Part shown: positions 34,620 to 35,038 of the stretch, in pieces
Layout of the letters: each line of letters starts with the position of its first letter
Position numbering within the stretch: the stretch's first letter is position 1
Source: Saprospiraceae bacterium
Lineage (GTDB): Bacteria; Bacteroidota; Bacteroidia; Chitinophagales; Saprospiraceae
Direction of reading: 5' to 3'
Length of the DNA stretch: 35,038 nt
Assembly (NCBI GenBank): GCA_020629315.1
Contig: JAHDDO010000034.1
Coordinates: 1-35,038, forward strand
Made by a program: the position numbers and the translations under genes
Notes under the pieces: model-generated
The model's input: only the letters and a program-made list of their open reading frames with translations
Databases searched by the model: none
Told to the model about the DNA's origin: nothing

Positions 34620-34784
34620 CTATTCATTTCGATACATCCAGATTGGCTCTGTCCTTCTATACTTCGATTTTTTTTGTGCTGGTTTTGCAGTGAAGATGTT
34701 CTTGATAGAGTCTATAAACGTAGGCTTTTCAAGTTTGGACAGGGAAGGGTTTTGGCTTGGGTTCTTCGGTAGATTGTTTTCCAT
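34620..34784 (-). CDS. 54-residue small basic protein, unknown
   Basis: ATG at 34784 to TAG at 34620 gives a 54-residue frame. The N-terminal part is Asn/Pro/Ser-rich (MENNLPKNPSQNPS), then comes LEKPTFIDSIKNIFTAKP and a very basic tail (AQKKSKYRRTEPIWMYRNE). No signal peptide or TM helix. No family recognised; basic charge would suit a nucleic-acid- or ribosome-associated protein, but that is a guess. A strong terminator lies about 65 bp after the stop. The 5' region holds no perfect -7 box. Confidence 0.5.
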   Translation of the reverse strand: MENNLPKNPSQNPSLSKLEKPTFIDSIKNIFTAKPAQKKSKYRRTEPIWMYRNE

Positions 34785-35038
34785 TTGTACAATTATTTTT
34801 TGTTAGAAATAGGGTAGAACAATCAAAACCAAACGAGAACATACCTTGCAAAAAGGCGGCATGTTTTGCTAATTACAATGTAAGTAACACTAATATTCTT
34901 AATTGGTTTGCTTAAAAAGTGGTTTTTTTTTTAGACCATTTGTTTACAGGTAAGTAAATTTTGATTGTTTGAGATTATGAAAATGGGCTTGTTCTTTTCC
35001 TAAGATGAAAAGAACCAATCCTTTTAGTTAGTAAGGTG
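34785..35038. other. Right-edge region, no complete gene seen
   Basis: No complete gene. A hairpin, GTTCTTTTC (34991-34999) with GAAAAGAAC (35007-35015), lies near the edge. On the minus strand one frame is open from the edge to a TAA near 34977 (about 20 codons, basic), which could be the 3' end of a gene outside the window, but nothing else supports it. AT-rich sequence upstream of the 54-residue gene probably includes its promoter. Confidence 0.35.

Noticed and set aside
34977..35038. Open minus-strand frame at the right edge as the end of a gene
   Set aside because: Only about 20 codons are visible, of biased composition, and nothing else supports coding.

Overview
The window looks like a chromosomal segment of a Bacteroidota bacterium (moderately AT-rich). 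Several features point there: a SusC/SusD pair, three secreted proteins with C-terminal type IX secretion (T9SS) sorting domains, many short-lipobox lipoproteins, a 7TM-AraC regulator, a GIN-domain protein, two ECF sigma factors, and TAnnTTTG-type -7 promoter elements in place of Shine-Dalgarno-led genes. The family within Bacteroidota cannot be fixed from this stretch. I saw no tRNA, rRNA, CRISPR array, IS element or phage gene.

Layout. 1-4306: a truncated EF-hand lipoprotein, a two-gene unit (4TM protein plus dehalogenase-like alpha/beta hydrolase), a T9SS-exported cytochrome c/copper-monooxygenase-like protein, and a TesB-type thioesterase. 4632-8512: a small GIY-YIG-like protein, then on the minus strand an S41-like protease, a GIN-domain protein and a 7TM-AraC regulator, with an ordered set of repeats between the regulator and the GIN-S41 pair. 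8722-16036: a tightly coupled operon of a LamG/PNGase F-like protein, SusC and SusD, suggesting capture of glycoprotein glycans. 16038-17226: a TMEM175-like potassium channel and 3-methyladenine glycosylase I.

17344-26694 is the most interesting part. It holds an ECF sigma factor, a one-TM anti-sigma-like protein with a TPR tail, a 1163-residue TPR-CHAT (caspase-like) protein with an intact His/Cys dyad and a C-terminal membrane anchor, two lipoproteins, and an 1194-residue secreted subtilase. The second lipoprotein resembles the subtilase's own propeptide and ends where the propeptide would meet the protease. My hypothesis is an envelope-signalling/proteolysis module: a CHAT protease acting on or with the anti-sigma factor, and a subtilase paired with a membrane-tethered propeptide-like inhibitor or chaperone.

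26938-35038: mostly housekeeping and unknown genes. These include a YcxB-like protein, an M15-like membrane peptidase, DUF2200 and DUF202 proteins, a lipoprotein, a prolyl oligopeptidase lipoprotein, a second ECF sigma operon, and a patatin-like protein. Two unannotated small genes (18 and 54 codons), each followed by a strong terminator hairpin, lie here as well. A degenerate intergenic repeat occurs twice in the window, in opposite orientations.
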